A stretch of 64,000 bases of DNA, from NCBI GenBank assembly GCA_021432605.1, contig MU271149.1:1116001-1180000 (forward strand), given 5' to 3'. Of this stretch, positions 23,054 through 34,710 are shown in pieces. Position 1 is the stretch's first letter. Each line of letters opens with the position of its first letter. The notes beneath the pieces were generated by a model that saw nothing but the letters and a program-made list of their open reading frames with translations, made no database searches and was not told the origin of the DNA. The position numbers and the translations under genes were made by a program. The DNA is from Coniochaeta sp. PMI_546 (lineage: Eukaryota > Ascomycota > Sordariomycetes > Coniochaetales > Coniochaetaceae).

Positions 23054-24318
23054 TCAGGACACTCGCACGAATGCTGCCGAAGGTTAGTCATCCACGCCGC
23101 GAAAAAAAGGAACAAGCAAAGAGAAACTCACTAGCATCGATTTGCTGCACCTGCGGCAGCGCCAAGCGCACCTTATTTCTGTACAGCGCCGGCTGCCGTA
23201 ACTGCACCGGGTTACCTTCCAGATACACCGTCGTCAGGTCCTTCTTGTCCTTGAGCTCGCGCTCCACCTCCCCCATGTCCGCGATCTGGTTGTAGCTCGC
23301 CCAGAACTCCTCCAGCTCGACGAGCGGACCGAGACCTTGCAGGGAGCGGACCTGGTTGTTGCTGATGTCTAGCACGCGCAGCTTCGTGTTGGACTCCAGG
23401 CCCTCGAGGGACTCGAGCGCGTTGTGCGAGATGTACAGCTCCTCGAGTCCGGGCACGTCGGATAGTGGCGCTAGAGAGCGGATGCGGTTGGACTGGATGC
23501 TCAGCAGACGCAGGTTGGGCAGGCCGGATAGGCCGGATATCTCCGTGATCTTGTTCTTTGCCACCCAGAGTTCTTGGAGGTTCTTGAGGGCGTCGAGATT
23601 CTGCAGCTGGCGGATGCGGTTGGAGCCTAGCTCTAACTGGCGGAGGTTGGTTAGGCCTTCAAGGCCCTCGATGGTGCTGATCTTGTTGGAGACGAAGTAG
23701 AGATCTGTCAGGTTGGTGAGGTGTGATATGTGCTTGATGTGCTTGATCTTGTTGAAGCTGAGGTCGAGGGAGGTGAGGTTTGTGAGTTCGTCGAGGCCGC
23801 GGATGTGGGAGATGAGGTTGTCGTAGAGGTCGAGATCTTGCAGTGTCTCGGCTAGGCAGGAGAGGCCCTCGATGTCTTGAATTAGGTTTTGTCGGAGGCA
23901 GAGGCGAGCTACCTGCTTGAAGCGCTCTAACCGCAGGGCGGGGATAGATTGCACGCGGGAGTGGATGCAGTTGATCTCGTCGGTGTCTTCTGGCTCGTCG
24001 TCTAGTAGGTCTGGTTTTTGCGTTAGTACAAGAATCAAGGGGCCTCCTTCATAGGCACCGACCTTCATCTGCTGGCAGCTCTTCGCCGGGAAGCACATTC
24101 TCGTCGTCCGAGTATTCCGGGTCCGATAGGGCCTCAGGATTCGCAACGAGAGCGTTCTTTGGCACCCGGAGTTTTCCATCCCAGCCCTTGCTGTTTCTCA
24201 TGCCTGGACTTGGCTCGCCATCGTGGCGTATGGTGTTGTCGTCCACGAGTTCAATATGATGGCCGGGCGACTTGTTGCCCTCGTCCGTCGGAGCTGGCAT
24301 GTTGTCTGGCCCTGACAT
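23054..24318 (-). CDS. sds22: SDS22, leucine-rich-repeat regulator of protein phosphatase 1
   Basis: Exons 24318-24063, 24010-23132 and 23073-23054 (introns 52 and 58 nt) give 384 residues. An acidic, disordered N-terminus (about 1-100) is followed by about eleven 22-residue leucine-rich repeats of the SDS22 type (for example LTNLTSLDLSFNKIKHI, LKNLQELWVAKNKI). The LRR cap ends in QIDATFVRV, the usual end of fungal SDS22. The last coding exon is only 20 nt. SDS22 binds and matures the PP1 catalytic subunit and is needed for mitotic exit. The ATG chosen gives the expected MSGPDN-type start; an in-frame GTG twelve codons upstream is not used. Confidence 0.95.
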
Positions 24319-27300
24319 GGGTCTTGTAGAGTCTTGCTTGGAAATCGTCACGAGTATCTCTGAGCCGCAGACGCCCGTCGCGTGCTCGAGGATTTAGAGG
24401 GACTTGGAAAGCAGGGATGACTGGTTGTGATGATTTGGCCCGCAGACAGAATGTGGTACGAACGCGTGCTTAGTTGTCGGAAGTAGGTCCGGCAGTGAGT
24501 TAATCCACATGCGTTCCCGCCGTTGCTTTGTCGTGATTCTTATGTTTGTTTATGGCGGATAGATTCGGAGATCTTGTTTGACGTGATGTGCTGGGTGAAA
24601 AAGAGGGGTCTTCCGGGGGACTTTAACTGAAATCCACATGCTTCGATGACGCTCAACATGATCTGTTTCCTAGGCTGCAAAAACTGGCGGTCTTTAATCG
24701 GAGCATCGACAACTGCAGGTGAGGGGCACAGCGGGCTCCGGCAACCGATCCGCACGCTAACGGGTCAACGAATTGAAGCGTGACAGCAGCATCTTAACCC
24801 CAAACCACTCAACGATGCGCGGCATCGGCTGCATGGCATGTCCAACGTCCGACGAGTCGGAGATGAACACACATGTTATCCGCAACAATCTCTGCAGGTT
24901 GCACCATGGATATAGCTGTCCCTGCAGCCGTCAACGCCGCCCGGTTCTAGACCATAGCCGCGTTGAGTCTCATCAGTCTTGCATCTCTGCATCTGTTTCG
25001 CCAATTCCTCTGACAGACATCTCTCGTGGCACGCTGTTCTCACATATCTCTTGATGCCCAATATCAGTGGCCTGACTACCAACACAGCCCTCAAACTACA
25101 ATGCCAAGAAATTGATGCCGAATATCTAAAGCGACTTCTGACCTCTCTTGCTGGCCTGTGGGGGTACTTCCCCTTCCTCTTTTCTTCTTCTTTTTCTTCG
25201 GTGGCCTCAGCGGCAAGTGTAGTACTGGTGACATATGTTCTCTCCCTCGTCAGTTCTGCTTCACGACCCAGCCATGAGGCAATGATTATAGTTCAAATAT
25301 CCGTTGGACAAGTGAAGGACACAAGTGGTCTTGCTATAGCTATCCCAAGACGAGCGATATAGAATGAGACGTCTTGATGTAGTATCTCTGGAGCTCAGGA
25401 GCGGCATACCATTAACATGATGGCTGGGGACAAACCGGACCTGTGTTCTTTCCAAGCTTTCAGGCATTTTACTTGTCATGTCTGTGTCAGACGGACCGCG
25501 ATAGATACCTGCTTCCGCCATGCTCCGTGGCCTCCAGCGTACTGCACGTCAAGGAAAGGCAATTCGATACGTTACCCAATTGATGTTGCGGCTACTGCGC
25601 AAAGGATAACCCAGTCCCACGCGACGACGAAGGCGGGCACGAATCAAGAAGCCTCAAATCAAGCATCACCACTCGAGCTGGAGTATTGGCGCGGTGTGTG
25701 TTAGGTTGCTGCAGCTCGATCATAATCTCCATTTGACCTGAATAATAAGAAAGATCGAGGGAAAGCTGTTCGTCGGGTGATACTGGGGAGCATCGTGTTC
25801 AGCATTATACACGACATCAACACGGGATGATGGCGGAAAGGCTGAGAAGGCTGAAAGTATTTCACCCCACACAACCTTAAGACATGGTGATGTTCCAAAT
25901 AGGTTGGGCCTCCTGTCTTGGAGTATGGGTTCAACAAGATAATGGTGGTCAAGGAGAGAACAGTCACGGCTTAAAGATCAGAAGTGAAGCGACATAACCT
26001 CAACTAAGCAAAAATAGCTCCTCGAGTTCCTGTAACGATTGATAGTGGCAGATGGCAGCCATGTCCCTGAAGATCTATCTGACCCATGTGTTACGCGATT
26101 TGAGCTAGAATGCTCGCTGGTGTACGAAGTGCACATCCCAATGTGTGCTCGAAAGAGATGCAGTGCAAACATCATCTATCTCCCTGGTAATTCAGTCTGA
26201 TCGACCGACGTTCACAACAACTACGCTTCTACTACAGTAGCGTTGTGCGCCCCAGTTAATGCAAGCTAACTGGTCACTGATGGAACCGTGAAGTGGAGTG
26301 AGGGAAACCCAACCGATCGTGAATCTTGTCAATTGAGTTTGGGGGCTGTGGCACACCAAGTCTTGTGAGTGACTGATAAGTAGCTAACAGTTGCGGAGAG
26401 ACTTTCTCAAATGCAAACGATTCTTTGATGGTAAAGAAAGTAAGATTGGTCAATTGAAGCAATTGACCTTTCCATTGGCATAACGCAACATCTTTTTTGA
26501 AGATATTTAGTCTCCTCCACAGTCTCCGTGACGTCAAGCTACTGTCTGGTCATGCTGCCAACAACTCAGGAGTTAGCAAGGGTTCACCACCCATCATTGA
26601 GGAGCAATCACGGCGGCCATCCTTGCGGTAGGCACCGGCTCACACGAAGAAGAAGCAAGGGGTCCTGTCATGGTTCTTCCCCCTGTCATCCCTTTTCTTA
26701 TTTGCCTCTCGCTACCCTCCATTTTCAGAGTTCAGACCTCGATCAAGTGACGAGGAATCGACAGTGGGCTGCACTCTTCGTTTTGTGACTCGGTCCAGGA
26801 TATCTGCTAGGATCCCCTGGATCCTTAACCAGCCCCTTGCTAGCTTAGAGGATTATGGCCAAGTACAAGTCAAGGAAATTGACCGGCTTTTGTGGGCTGT
26901 TCATAATAGGTACCTGACCAGAACTCAGCTGGGGAGGCTAACGTTTCCTTCGTTGGGTTTAGTCCGTGCTGGCAACCATCACGTGAAATCGTGTCACCGA
27001 CGCATGGGGTTTTAATAGGGCTCCACAAAATCGCGTTGTATCAAGACCTCCTGCCTTCTGTGGGCGTGTTCTGCCTTAAAAGACAGTTCGTCGGCACAGG
27101 CACATTTGGACGGGCAGTGCGCAAGGATAAGTCTCCTCTGCTGATAATGCTATATAAGCGTCCTGTCCCCCCAAAATGCTTTCCCTTTCTTTCTCTTGTC
27201 GCCCTTGGTTACCTGGCGCACAGGTAAGTCGTATCACATAATTGACATCGCCATCGCCATCTCCATCTCCATTTCATCGTTTCTGTCTCTTTTACCATCT

Positions 27301-27426
27301 TCCTCGCAATCTCGACGGTTTTTTCAACGTCTCACAATATTTTTGCAACATTTACGATCAGTTAAGGAGGACAGCCAAACTCTTTCGAGAAATCGCCGAT
27401 GATATCGGGCAATACAGCGATTCAAA
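24319..27426. other. 3.1-kb divergent intergenic region
   Basis: This separates sds22 from the BTB gene. On the minus strand a 139-codon frame is open at 25292-24876 but lacks an early ATG or recognisable domain. Near 27151 a TATA box precedes the BTB gene. A CATCGC/CATCTC hexamer run lies at about 27247-27275. No gene is called. Confidence 0.5.
27151..27158 (+). promoter_or_regulatory. TATA box of the BTB-domain gene
   Basis: TATATAAG about 270 bases upstream of the ATG, followed by a pyrimidine-rich leader. Confidence 0.45.
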
Positions 27427-28480
27427 ATGTTCTCCTCATCCAAGAGTCGCTATGATCTTCCACAGAACAAGAGTTTTTCCAAAGGTCACAAATATGGAAA
27501 GTCAAGCTCGTCCTTCAGTAAGGAATCTGGAGTTTCCAAGCGTCGCCATGAGCCTCGTCGGCGACCAACAACCGCCACGACTGGAGGCACAGCCGAGTCA
27601 CCCAAGTAAGCCACCATCAATCATATGTGCATGTGCAATATCTTTCTTACACATCATTCCTCCCAGCAACTTAACATCTCCGATTGTGACTTTGGTCATC
27701 GGTCAGGAGCAACGGATATTCGCCGCTCACGAGAACGTCCTCTGTGCATCGCCTTTCTTCGATAACGTGCTGCGACGGGAGGTCATGGACTTGCAAAATA
27801 ATAAGAGGATCGCCTTGCCAGACGAGGAGCCGGAGATCTTCTCCTCTGTTCTCGAGTTTCTTTACAAGGGCGATTACTACCCTCGTCTAGTCCATAACAA
27901 GAGGCAGAACTCCTGGGAAATTGAACAACCTGTCGACGACGGTCGTGGATCAGTCGAGTCCACAGTCTATCACCATGGCATCGATGGAGAATTGCTCAAG
28001 GACACTGTCATCTACTGTGCGGCCGAGAAGTACGGCTTGGATGAACTCAAGCGTGTCGCTCTTCGCAAGCAGGGCCTTCGTAAGTCATCGGCGTCATTTG
28101 TACTTCATCATCATCAGTTACTGACTTGTCCACAGAATCTGGTGTCCAAGCCAGTACCATTCTTGCTTCGGCTCGATACGCGTACGCCAACACACCCGAC
28201 ACCGACTCGAAGCTGAGGGCCCACTATCTCGCTCTCATCATCCGCTGCCGCAGCACCTTCAAGCGTAGCGGCACAATGCAACTGGAGATGTTCAACGGAG
28301 GCAGCCAGCTATTTTTCGACCTGTTCGTGGCCCTCTGCAACCATGTCGACGACATTTCAAGTGCAAGGTGAGTTTTATGCCAACCTTTTCGTGATACCAG
28401 TTCTATCACTGACAGGGCCGCCATTCAGCAACACGCCTCGCAGTGATCGTACCCCTCGCAGTGGCGGTCGCTTCTTCTAG
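27427..28480 (+). CDS. BTB/POZ domain protein
   Basis: Four exons: 27427-27605, 27667-28079, 28136-28367 and 28429-28480 (introns 56-61 nt), giving about 291 residues. Residues 1-60 are basic and Ser-rich. The BTB fold begins at SPIVTLVIGQEQRIFAAHENVLCASPFFDNVL and continues through the EIFSSVLEFLYKGDYYPRL segment. A helical C-terminal half includes CAAEKYGLDELKRVAL, the usual post-BTB helix. Fungal proteins of this shape may act as Cullin-3 adaptors or dimerisation modules; the partner is unknown. The last exon has two usable acceptors, CAG at 28428 (tail SNTPRSDRTPRSGGRFF, preferred) or at 28415 (tail AAIQQHASQ). Confidence 0.85.
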
Positions 28481-30572
28481 ACTGTGACTATCACTGTCGC
28501 CTTTTCCGCCTGCTCTCTCGTCTCAGTCTTTCGGCTGGCAATTATGTTGCCGACGTCGATTCAAACACCAACAAAAGAAGAACACATCTATTCGCCCATA
28601 CACACCTTTACCTTCTTAATGATTGACGCTTCTCCTATCTTCTCTTATCCTATTCTTACCATCTCGTTCAAGGACGCTATTCAGGGTGGGGTATGGTCAC
28701 GTCTTATTTCACTCATACAGGTCACGGCGTTACGGCTTCCTGATATCTTTGTATTCCTTTACTTGGAGTTTGATCGGCGTGACGTTTCTTCTCTTCAACT
28801 CGGCTTAAAAGCCCTTGTACAAGTACTCTTCCACTGATCGGGCGGCGTTCCAAACACTTTCTTGTGCGAATATTACTTTTCTCGAGGGAGGAACGAGAGA
28901 AATTTACAATCTAGCCGCTGTTACGAGAGGCATCTATCTCACTTGAGCGGCTTGGATTTTTCTACGGACAGGGCAAGGAAGATAAAGAACCGAAGACCGA
29001 TCAGACTGGAATCTATCTCTTTTTCGCAAGGAAAGAAAAGGTCGAACCTATAATCCAAAAGAAGAAAAAACTGTACCATTACCGTTCTCGACACTCATTC
29101 ATAGCCCAATCTTGACGAAATAGCTCTGGACGAGCTGGTTTGGTGTGACCTGCTGGACACTGCTTTTGGTGATAATGGCCTTGTGAAAGTGTGTGAGCGC
29201 CGGAAGACAGCAGATGTGTGATTCCCTGGGGATGGCACCACTTCGAGTCCTCAGCTTCGAGATACCACCTCCAAGAGACCCCGGCTCCAGACCGTTTGGC
29301 AACCACACCTGTGACCGGTAACAGACTCCCCCTTTTCAGTCATTTGTCCCGAACCCATAGCATGGCTTTCCTGGTCAAGCTCCATTGTTCCGCGCGCAAT
29401 AGTCTTAGAAGTTCTTATCGAGTTACCTTCCAAGGGGCCGCGACCCATGTCATTTGCCTGCCAGGGCCCGAGGCCCGATATCACAAATTCCACCCCACCA
29501 TCACCACTATACGTGTAGCCGAACTATCGTGAAATGAGTCACTGAAAAGCACCCGCTGTGTGCACAAGTCAAAGTGGTTGCATGAGGGATCCACACTATC
29601 CTTGGTTTCTGTCTTTAAATGGTCTGCTGGATCCAGCCATAGGGCCCAGAGTTGGGATGTGGGGGATGTGACAGGTCCGTTAGCCTCGTTTTCCCTTTTG
29701 CTTTTAAGTTTCTCTTTGCTGCCGGTCTAAAAAAAAACTGAAAATGGCCAATAGGAGGTGATACAATAAGTCTGGAATGTGCGGTCGAAAGATGATGGCT
29801 TCGTAGATGGCTTTGTGGTGTGAATGTGTCGACGATATTGAACTGATAAAAGAAGGCAAAAGAGTGGCTGAAGGCATCACGCCGGCGGGGTATAGGTTCA
29901 GAATAACGCCGAATTAAGCCCTGCAGCTGTATTTAGCATTGCTTCGATCACTTTCACCGATAACATCATGACTGGAAAGGTGGTGCACGAACATGTCCAC
30001 AATTGGAGTAGCGACGCGAATATCTGTTTGCCTTGGATCGTCTCGCTGCAGCGCGACTCCGCCCCACGTCCAGCCGCTCCACCACGAATATCAATCTATT
30101 CTGTCGACCAGCTAGTGCCAGCAACCATCAAGAGCTTGCGAGGCTGTCAATCCGACCTGACATCCCCGTTCAGTCCACGCTTGTATAGACCATGGGGGCA
30201 CCCTAGCGGCGAGTTGCGGATGCACAATCCCGCTTCTGCCGCATTCATACGCCGATGCATTCACGCCACGTAACTCACACACCCGTCCCTGGAAACGCTC
30301 CGGACTTGCTCAGCACCACGATTCCTCGTTCACGAGCGATGTAGCCTTTCATGAGGTTCTGTATACGTGCACACCGTGAGTGAGTCATTCTTCAAAGCAC
30401 CAGGGTAGCTCGGCCAATAGGATCATGAATACGTCCTTGGCAGGAAAGGCACCTAAACCCTCAACGTGGATGGGCAACGGGAGGCAACGTCGGGAGGCAA
30501 CGTCCTGGTGACGAAGACTGCTATACGCAACCACTTGGATGCAGCGAAGAGCCGCACGCTAGCCGTCATGAT
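28481..30572. other. 2.1-kb intergenic region between convergent genes
   Basis: This is 3' flank for both the BTB and CSN12-like genes. A perfect 13-bp tandem duplication (GGGAGGCAACGTC) lies at 30479-30504. No ORF is convincing. Confidence 0.5.
30479..30504. repeat. 13-bp perfect tandem duplication
   Basis: GGGAGGCAACGTC occurs twice head to tail. It is non-coding and probably a slippage product. Confidence 0.8.
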
Positions 30573-32154
30573 TCACAACCCAGCGTCCCTCGCAGACCGA
30601 TGAGATGACTGGACCGGGGTAAAACGGCTCGGGCCTATAAAGACCAGGAGATAAGAAAGACTCACTTTGTATATCATATTGGCCAGCAGACACTCGACCT
30701 CATCGGGGTCCAGCATCTGCTGACTGCCCAGGCTGATAGCAGCCACGAACTCGTCTACCGGAATCCGAGTTCGGCGCAGCGGTTTCGCGCCATCCTCCTT
30801 AGGGGGCTCGAATCCGCCCGCAATAAAGACTTTGCGGAGGAGGTTGCGTAGTGCAATATCCCGGCCGCGCTCGAGGGTTAGGTAGATGCGGCGCTTGACA
30901 AACTCGTCTTCAGCCTCTTGGAGTGCGATGTCGAAGGCATGGAGTTCGCCTCTCTTGATACTACGACAGAGTGGAAGGAAGAGTCTCTGTAGCCGCGGAT
31001 AGGGGTCCAGAAGTTTCTGCGTAGGTAAAGTGTGGGTTGTGAGAAGGTGACACGGTATTAGGTATGTGAGGATCAGCCTGATGATAGTCATTAGCGCGTG
31101 AGTCAATCCTAGCCGGGCCTGCGTGGTTACTCTTTGTTCCGCATTGCGTTCTTATGGCAGAGATTCCATGCCATGGTCAGGTGCTTCTCTGACTGGTATC
31201 TGTCAGCACAATGATTCTTCGAGAAACGGGCTGTAGAGCACTTACTTCGACGTAATTCTCTTCCAGGAAGTGCAGCACCCCCTCGTAATACTTGAAGGTG
31301 ACCTGCTGGGACTTTGGGAAGGCGGAGAGACCAGGCATGTCACCTCTACCGGCCGTTAGAGACTTCAGCATGTTCTTAGAAAGACTGGCTGAGTTGAGCT
31401 TGAAGTAAGTTTTGAAAAGGAGGTTGACCACGTAGTAGATACCCCATTTCCTTGACTCCTCGAGAGGCGCTCTGAACTGGTCAGTCCTCATGTAGTTGAA
31501 GGTGGAGAGTACATCTTACCTATCACTTAGACAAAGCTGAAACATGCGGTTGAGCTGGCGGGCGCAATCCTCCAGCTGTTGGTTCTTCCCAGACTCTGGA
31601 TCAAAGTCGTCTTGAAAGCTCATCCCTGCGTTCTCCTGTGTGCTACTGCTATTGCGCTGCTGGTCTGCCCTGATGGCGAAGATTCGAAGATTCTTTGCCC
31701 CAACATAGATGCAGGGGATGGTCCAGGCTTCAAATCCGTAGTTGGTGTAGCCGCGGTGGAGAGCATTCAACATCTCCTTCCATGCCTCATAGACTTTGGT
31801 CCAGGATGACTGTTCACTTGGCTTAGACTCATCATACGCTACACGGCGCCCGTTGACTGGTATACTTACGTTTGAGCTTCCCTCTTCCATGGCGAGTAGA
31901 TGCTCGCACGCCTTCCAGTAGGTGTAGTACACCTCTACCCATCCATCTACTTCCTCGCGAGAGAGTCTGTTCATGAGAGAGGAGCTGCTTGATTGAATTC
32001 CACGCCTGAGGACGGACTTAACGTCGTGATGGTTGGCACTTTTCCAAATCACTCGTAGCATATCCTTGGGCAGCTGTGGTGTGAGAGTCTGCGAGAGTTG
32101 ATAGCCATTTTGTTGCGAGAAGGCTTCTCCAAACTCTCGGAAGATGGTGTCCAT
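30573..32154 (-). CDS. csn12: PCI-domain protein of the CSN12/Thp1 family
   Basis: Exons 32154-31870, 31809-31520, 31471-31246, 31192-31131 and 31077-30573 (introns 60, 48, 53 and 53 nt) give about 455 residues. The family signatures appear in order: [85 protein letters not shown], and the winged-helix part [13 protein letters not shown]. In yeast these proteins act as Csn12 of the signalosome-like complex and as Thp1 of TREX-2 mRNA export. The first intron is 60 nt with no stop, so retention would keep the frame. After MIYK a GTGAGT donor occurs and a 57-nt frame-neutral intron is possible (436 residues). The usual GLxKGYIxH C-terminal segment was not found, so the C-terminus is uncertain. 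Confidence 0.88.
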
Positions 32155-32646
32155 AATGGGTGGTTAACGTGTTGCAAATGAACCCTCAAGGTAGGGACCA
32201 AGGCGAGGGGAGAGGTCCTGAGAGTTGTTGCACCCGGAGCCGTACAGTCCGGCCTAGTCCACGTGGTTGGGTGTTTCCAAGAGCAACGTATATGAGATAT
32301 ACAGTCACTAAAGCTCAATATCAGTAGAGGCTCTGATGGCTGTGAGATGAAGGTGAAGTCGCTTGCGGTTGGATTGGACGGTTATGATTGGCTGGAAATG
32401 CCCAATTGTTAGAATCTACATAGTAGACCAGGGAGCGGTACGTACTGATCCGGTTTCCGTGAAGCTGGCTGCACCGCCACTAGTCCAACGCATGTGGCGC
32501 AGGGACCCCACATAATCCGTTAGGTTTTCCAACCCTCTTTGCCAATTTGAGCACGCCTGCCAAATTTTCTGCTTCAGCCGACATTTCGTGATCTTGGTGC
32601 GTGAACAACTCGGTAGACATCTCGACTTGAACGGCCAACATACAAA
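32155..32646. promoter_or_regulatory. Shared divergent promoter of csn12 and eL20, with the eL20 5'-UTR exon
   Basis: About 490 bases separate the csn12 start from the eL20 leader. The right end is the untranslated first exon of eL20, ending at the GTGAGT donor at 32647. Both genes must be driven from this interval. Confidence 0.6.
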
Positions 32647-32714
32647 GTGAGTTTCAACTTGCCATTGCCCTTCAGTGATAATTGCTTGCAAGCAGTACTA
32701 ATAATATTTTCCAG
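32647..32714 (+). other. Predicted 5'-UTR intron of the eL20 gene
   Basis: 68 nt with donor GTGAGT, branch site TACTAAT and acceptor CCAG placed directly against the ATG. All three signals match fungal consensus. Confidence 0.6.
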
Positions 32715-33771
32715 ATGGGTAAGCAAAATACTTTTCTTCCTGTCGCCGCTGAGGAGCTTGGACGATTGCACGAAATCGACATATCGACGACAACGATCCC
32801 AACGCGATTCCTGTCCCTGACACTTCGTTGATGGATTGATGCGATTCATTGGCAAAGAGGACGTTACTAGCCAAAGTCTCGGTATATGGCGTCCAATATT
32901 ACGAGGAAGAGGAGGGATCATATTACCGCTGCGGTAGCACATGACGGCACAAGTCGAGGCAGACACGACCTGCTATATAGCATCCAACGCCCAAACGATG
33001 ATGGACGATCTCTACCCCGAACGTGCTCGCCTGCTCTTTTCTGTCGAAACCTGTCGGCTTGCTCGCTCGCTCAGCATACGGATACGGCCTACCTAACAAA
33101 TTTGGACGGCATTACTAACGTGTTTATCTGTCAGGTCGTCTTCACGAATACCAGGTGATTGGGCGTCACTTGCCCACCGAGTCCAACCCGACTCCCGCTC
33201 TGTACCGCATGCGGATCTTTGCGCCGAACACAGTCGTCGCCAAGTCCCGGTACTGGTACTTCTTGCGCGGCCTGAAGAAGGTCAAGAAGGCCACTGGTGA
33301 GATCGTTGCTTGCAACGAGGTATGTGGAATATCTGGTCGTAGCTGTGTGTCAAACCTGTGGCTAACAGCATCATGTCAGATCCACGAGAAGCACCCCCTC
33401 AAGGTCAAGAACTTCGGCCTCTGGATCCGTTATGATTCGCGGTCTGGCACCCACAACATGTACAAGGAGTACCGTGAGATGTCCCGGACGGACGCCGTCG
33501 AGGCCCTGTACTCGGATATGTCTGCCCGTCACCGCGCCCGCTTCAGGTCGATCCACGTAAGTCGCGAACAACTCAGGATATGTAAGGGTGGGTGATGCTG
33601 ACAGTTTATTAGATTCTCCGCGTCGTTGAGCTGGAGAAGAACGAGGATGTCAAGCGCCCTTACATCAAGCAGCTGATCACCAAGAACTTGAAGTTCCCTC
33701 TTCCCCACCGTATCCCCAAGATCAGCACCAAGAAGGTTTTCAGCGCGAAGCGACCGGGTACTTTTGCTTGA
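32715..33771 (+). CDS. RPL20: 60S ribosomal protein eL20 (L18a)
   Basis: Coding exons 32715-32718 (ATGG), 33135-33319, 33380-33556 and 33613-33771 give 174 residues, the usual length. Introns are 416, 60 and 56 nt. The protein reads [70 protein letters not shown] and [18 protein letters not shown], ending [12 protein letters not shown], so essentially every conserved block is present. It is a structural protein of the large ribosomal subunit. The first coding exon holds the start codon plus one base and is flanked by an upstream acceptor and a GTAAGC donor. The 416-nt intron has a perfect TACTAAC branch site; I looked in it for a C/D-box snoRNA and found no clean box pair. Confidence 0.96.
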
Positions 33772-34710
33772 GAGATTACATGATGGCCGGGGAGGTTGTT
33801 AGGGTTTTCAGGTGTTCATTAAGGATCAAGGAAATTCTATCTGCATTTGCTCTTTAGACCAGGGCAAGGAATGAGACACAAAATTTCAAGCATGTTTGCG
33901 CTTTTGAGCACGTCTTGGGGGGTCAGCAGCGGTACAGTGACCTTCTCGATGAGCACATGGAATGCTCATTCTACCGATTGGAGCATCACTCTACCTGTAA
34001 TGCTCACCACTATAGGTTTTCGTATTATTCGAGAGAGCAAAATCATCTCGTGCTCTGTTCGATGTGCGGCTCCCATCCTAATATGCGACGGGAATGCTTG
34101 AGAGGAAGGATCACACGTACAAAGAAGGCAAATATAGGTTAGTATCTCAGAAGCGACGCACGCAGTCATGGTGTACTATACTCCATCCATACCCGGGTTT
34201 TACGCCGCATTGGGGCACTGAGCACATGTAGGACAAACTGCACAGCAGTCTATCGGCGAACCGCTTTCAGCCTTGACGAAAGACCAATCTCGCCATGGGC
34301 TGCTTACGAAGGATGCGTAGTGCATAACCGTCGTGCGTGTACTGCGTCTCTTGACCCAGAGCCAAAGCTTTTTCACTTGCTAGCGTCTGCAGCGGAGGGA
34401 TGCTTCCCTGGAGTCCTGAACAGCCTGCATCCTAGCGAATCGTACACAGTGAACAATAAGTCGGCTTAAGCAGAAATAACATACGCCATTCCCAACATGG
34501 CAGCTCTATAGTGAGCGGGAGTCACCATTTGCGATCGCGCCGACTAGATTCGAAATTTACAAGCCCAAACGAACTGAGTCACATCCACGGCAAGCTATAA
34601 AAGCGATTGATTCGGCGCAAGCACGACTCATTGATGCCCTCATATATACTTTCTGTCTGCTCAATTTCTCAGCCTCTCGTCTAAGAGTAAGAGAGAGAGG
34701 GAAGACATCC
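33772..34710. other. Intergenic upstream of the GNAT gene
   Basis: 3' flank of eL20 and promoter of the acetyltransferase, with a TATA-like CATATATAC near 34642 and a pyrimidine-rich leader. No gene was seen. Confidence 0.55.

Noticed and set aside
24876-25292. 139-codon open frame on the minus strand with charged stretches (REAELTRERTYVTST, ATEEKEEEKRKGK)
   Set aside because: No ATG near its beginning, no splice signals joining it to another exon, and the later half looks random (several Cys/Trp/His clusters without pattern).
32719-33134. Possible snoRNA in the long eL20 intron (ATGATGG resembling a C box)
   Set aside because: No D box (CTGA) at a suitable distance and no terminal stem.
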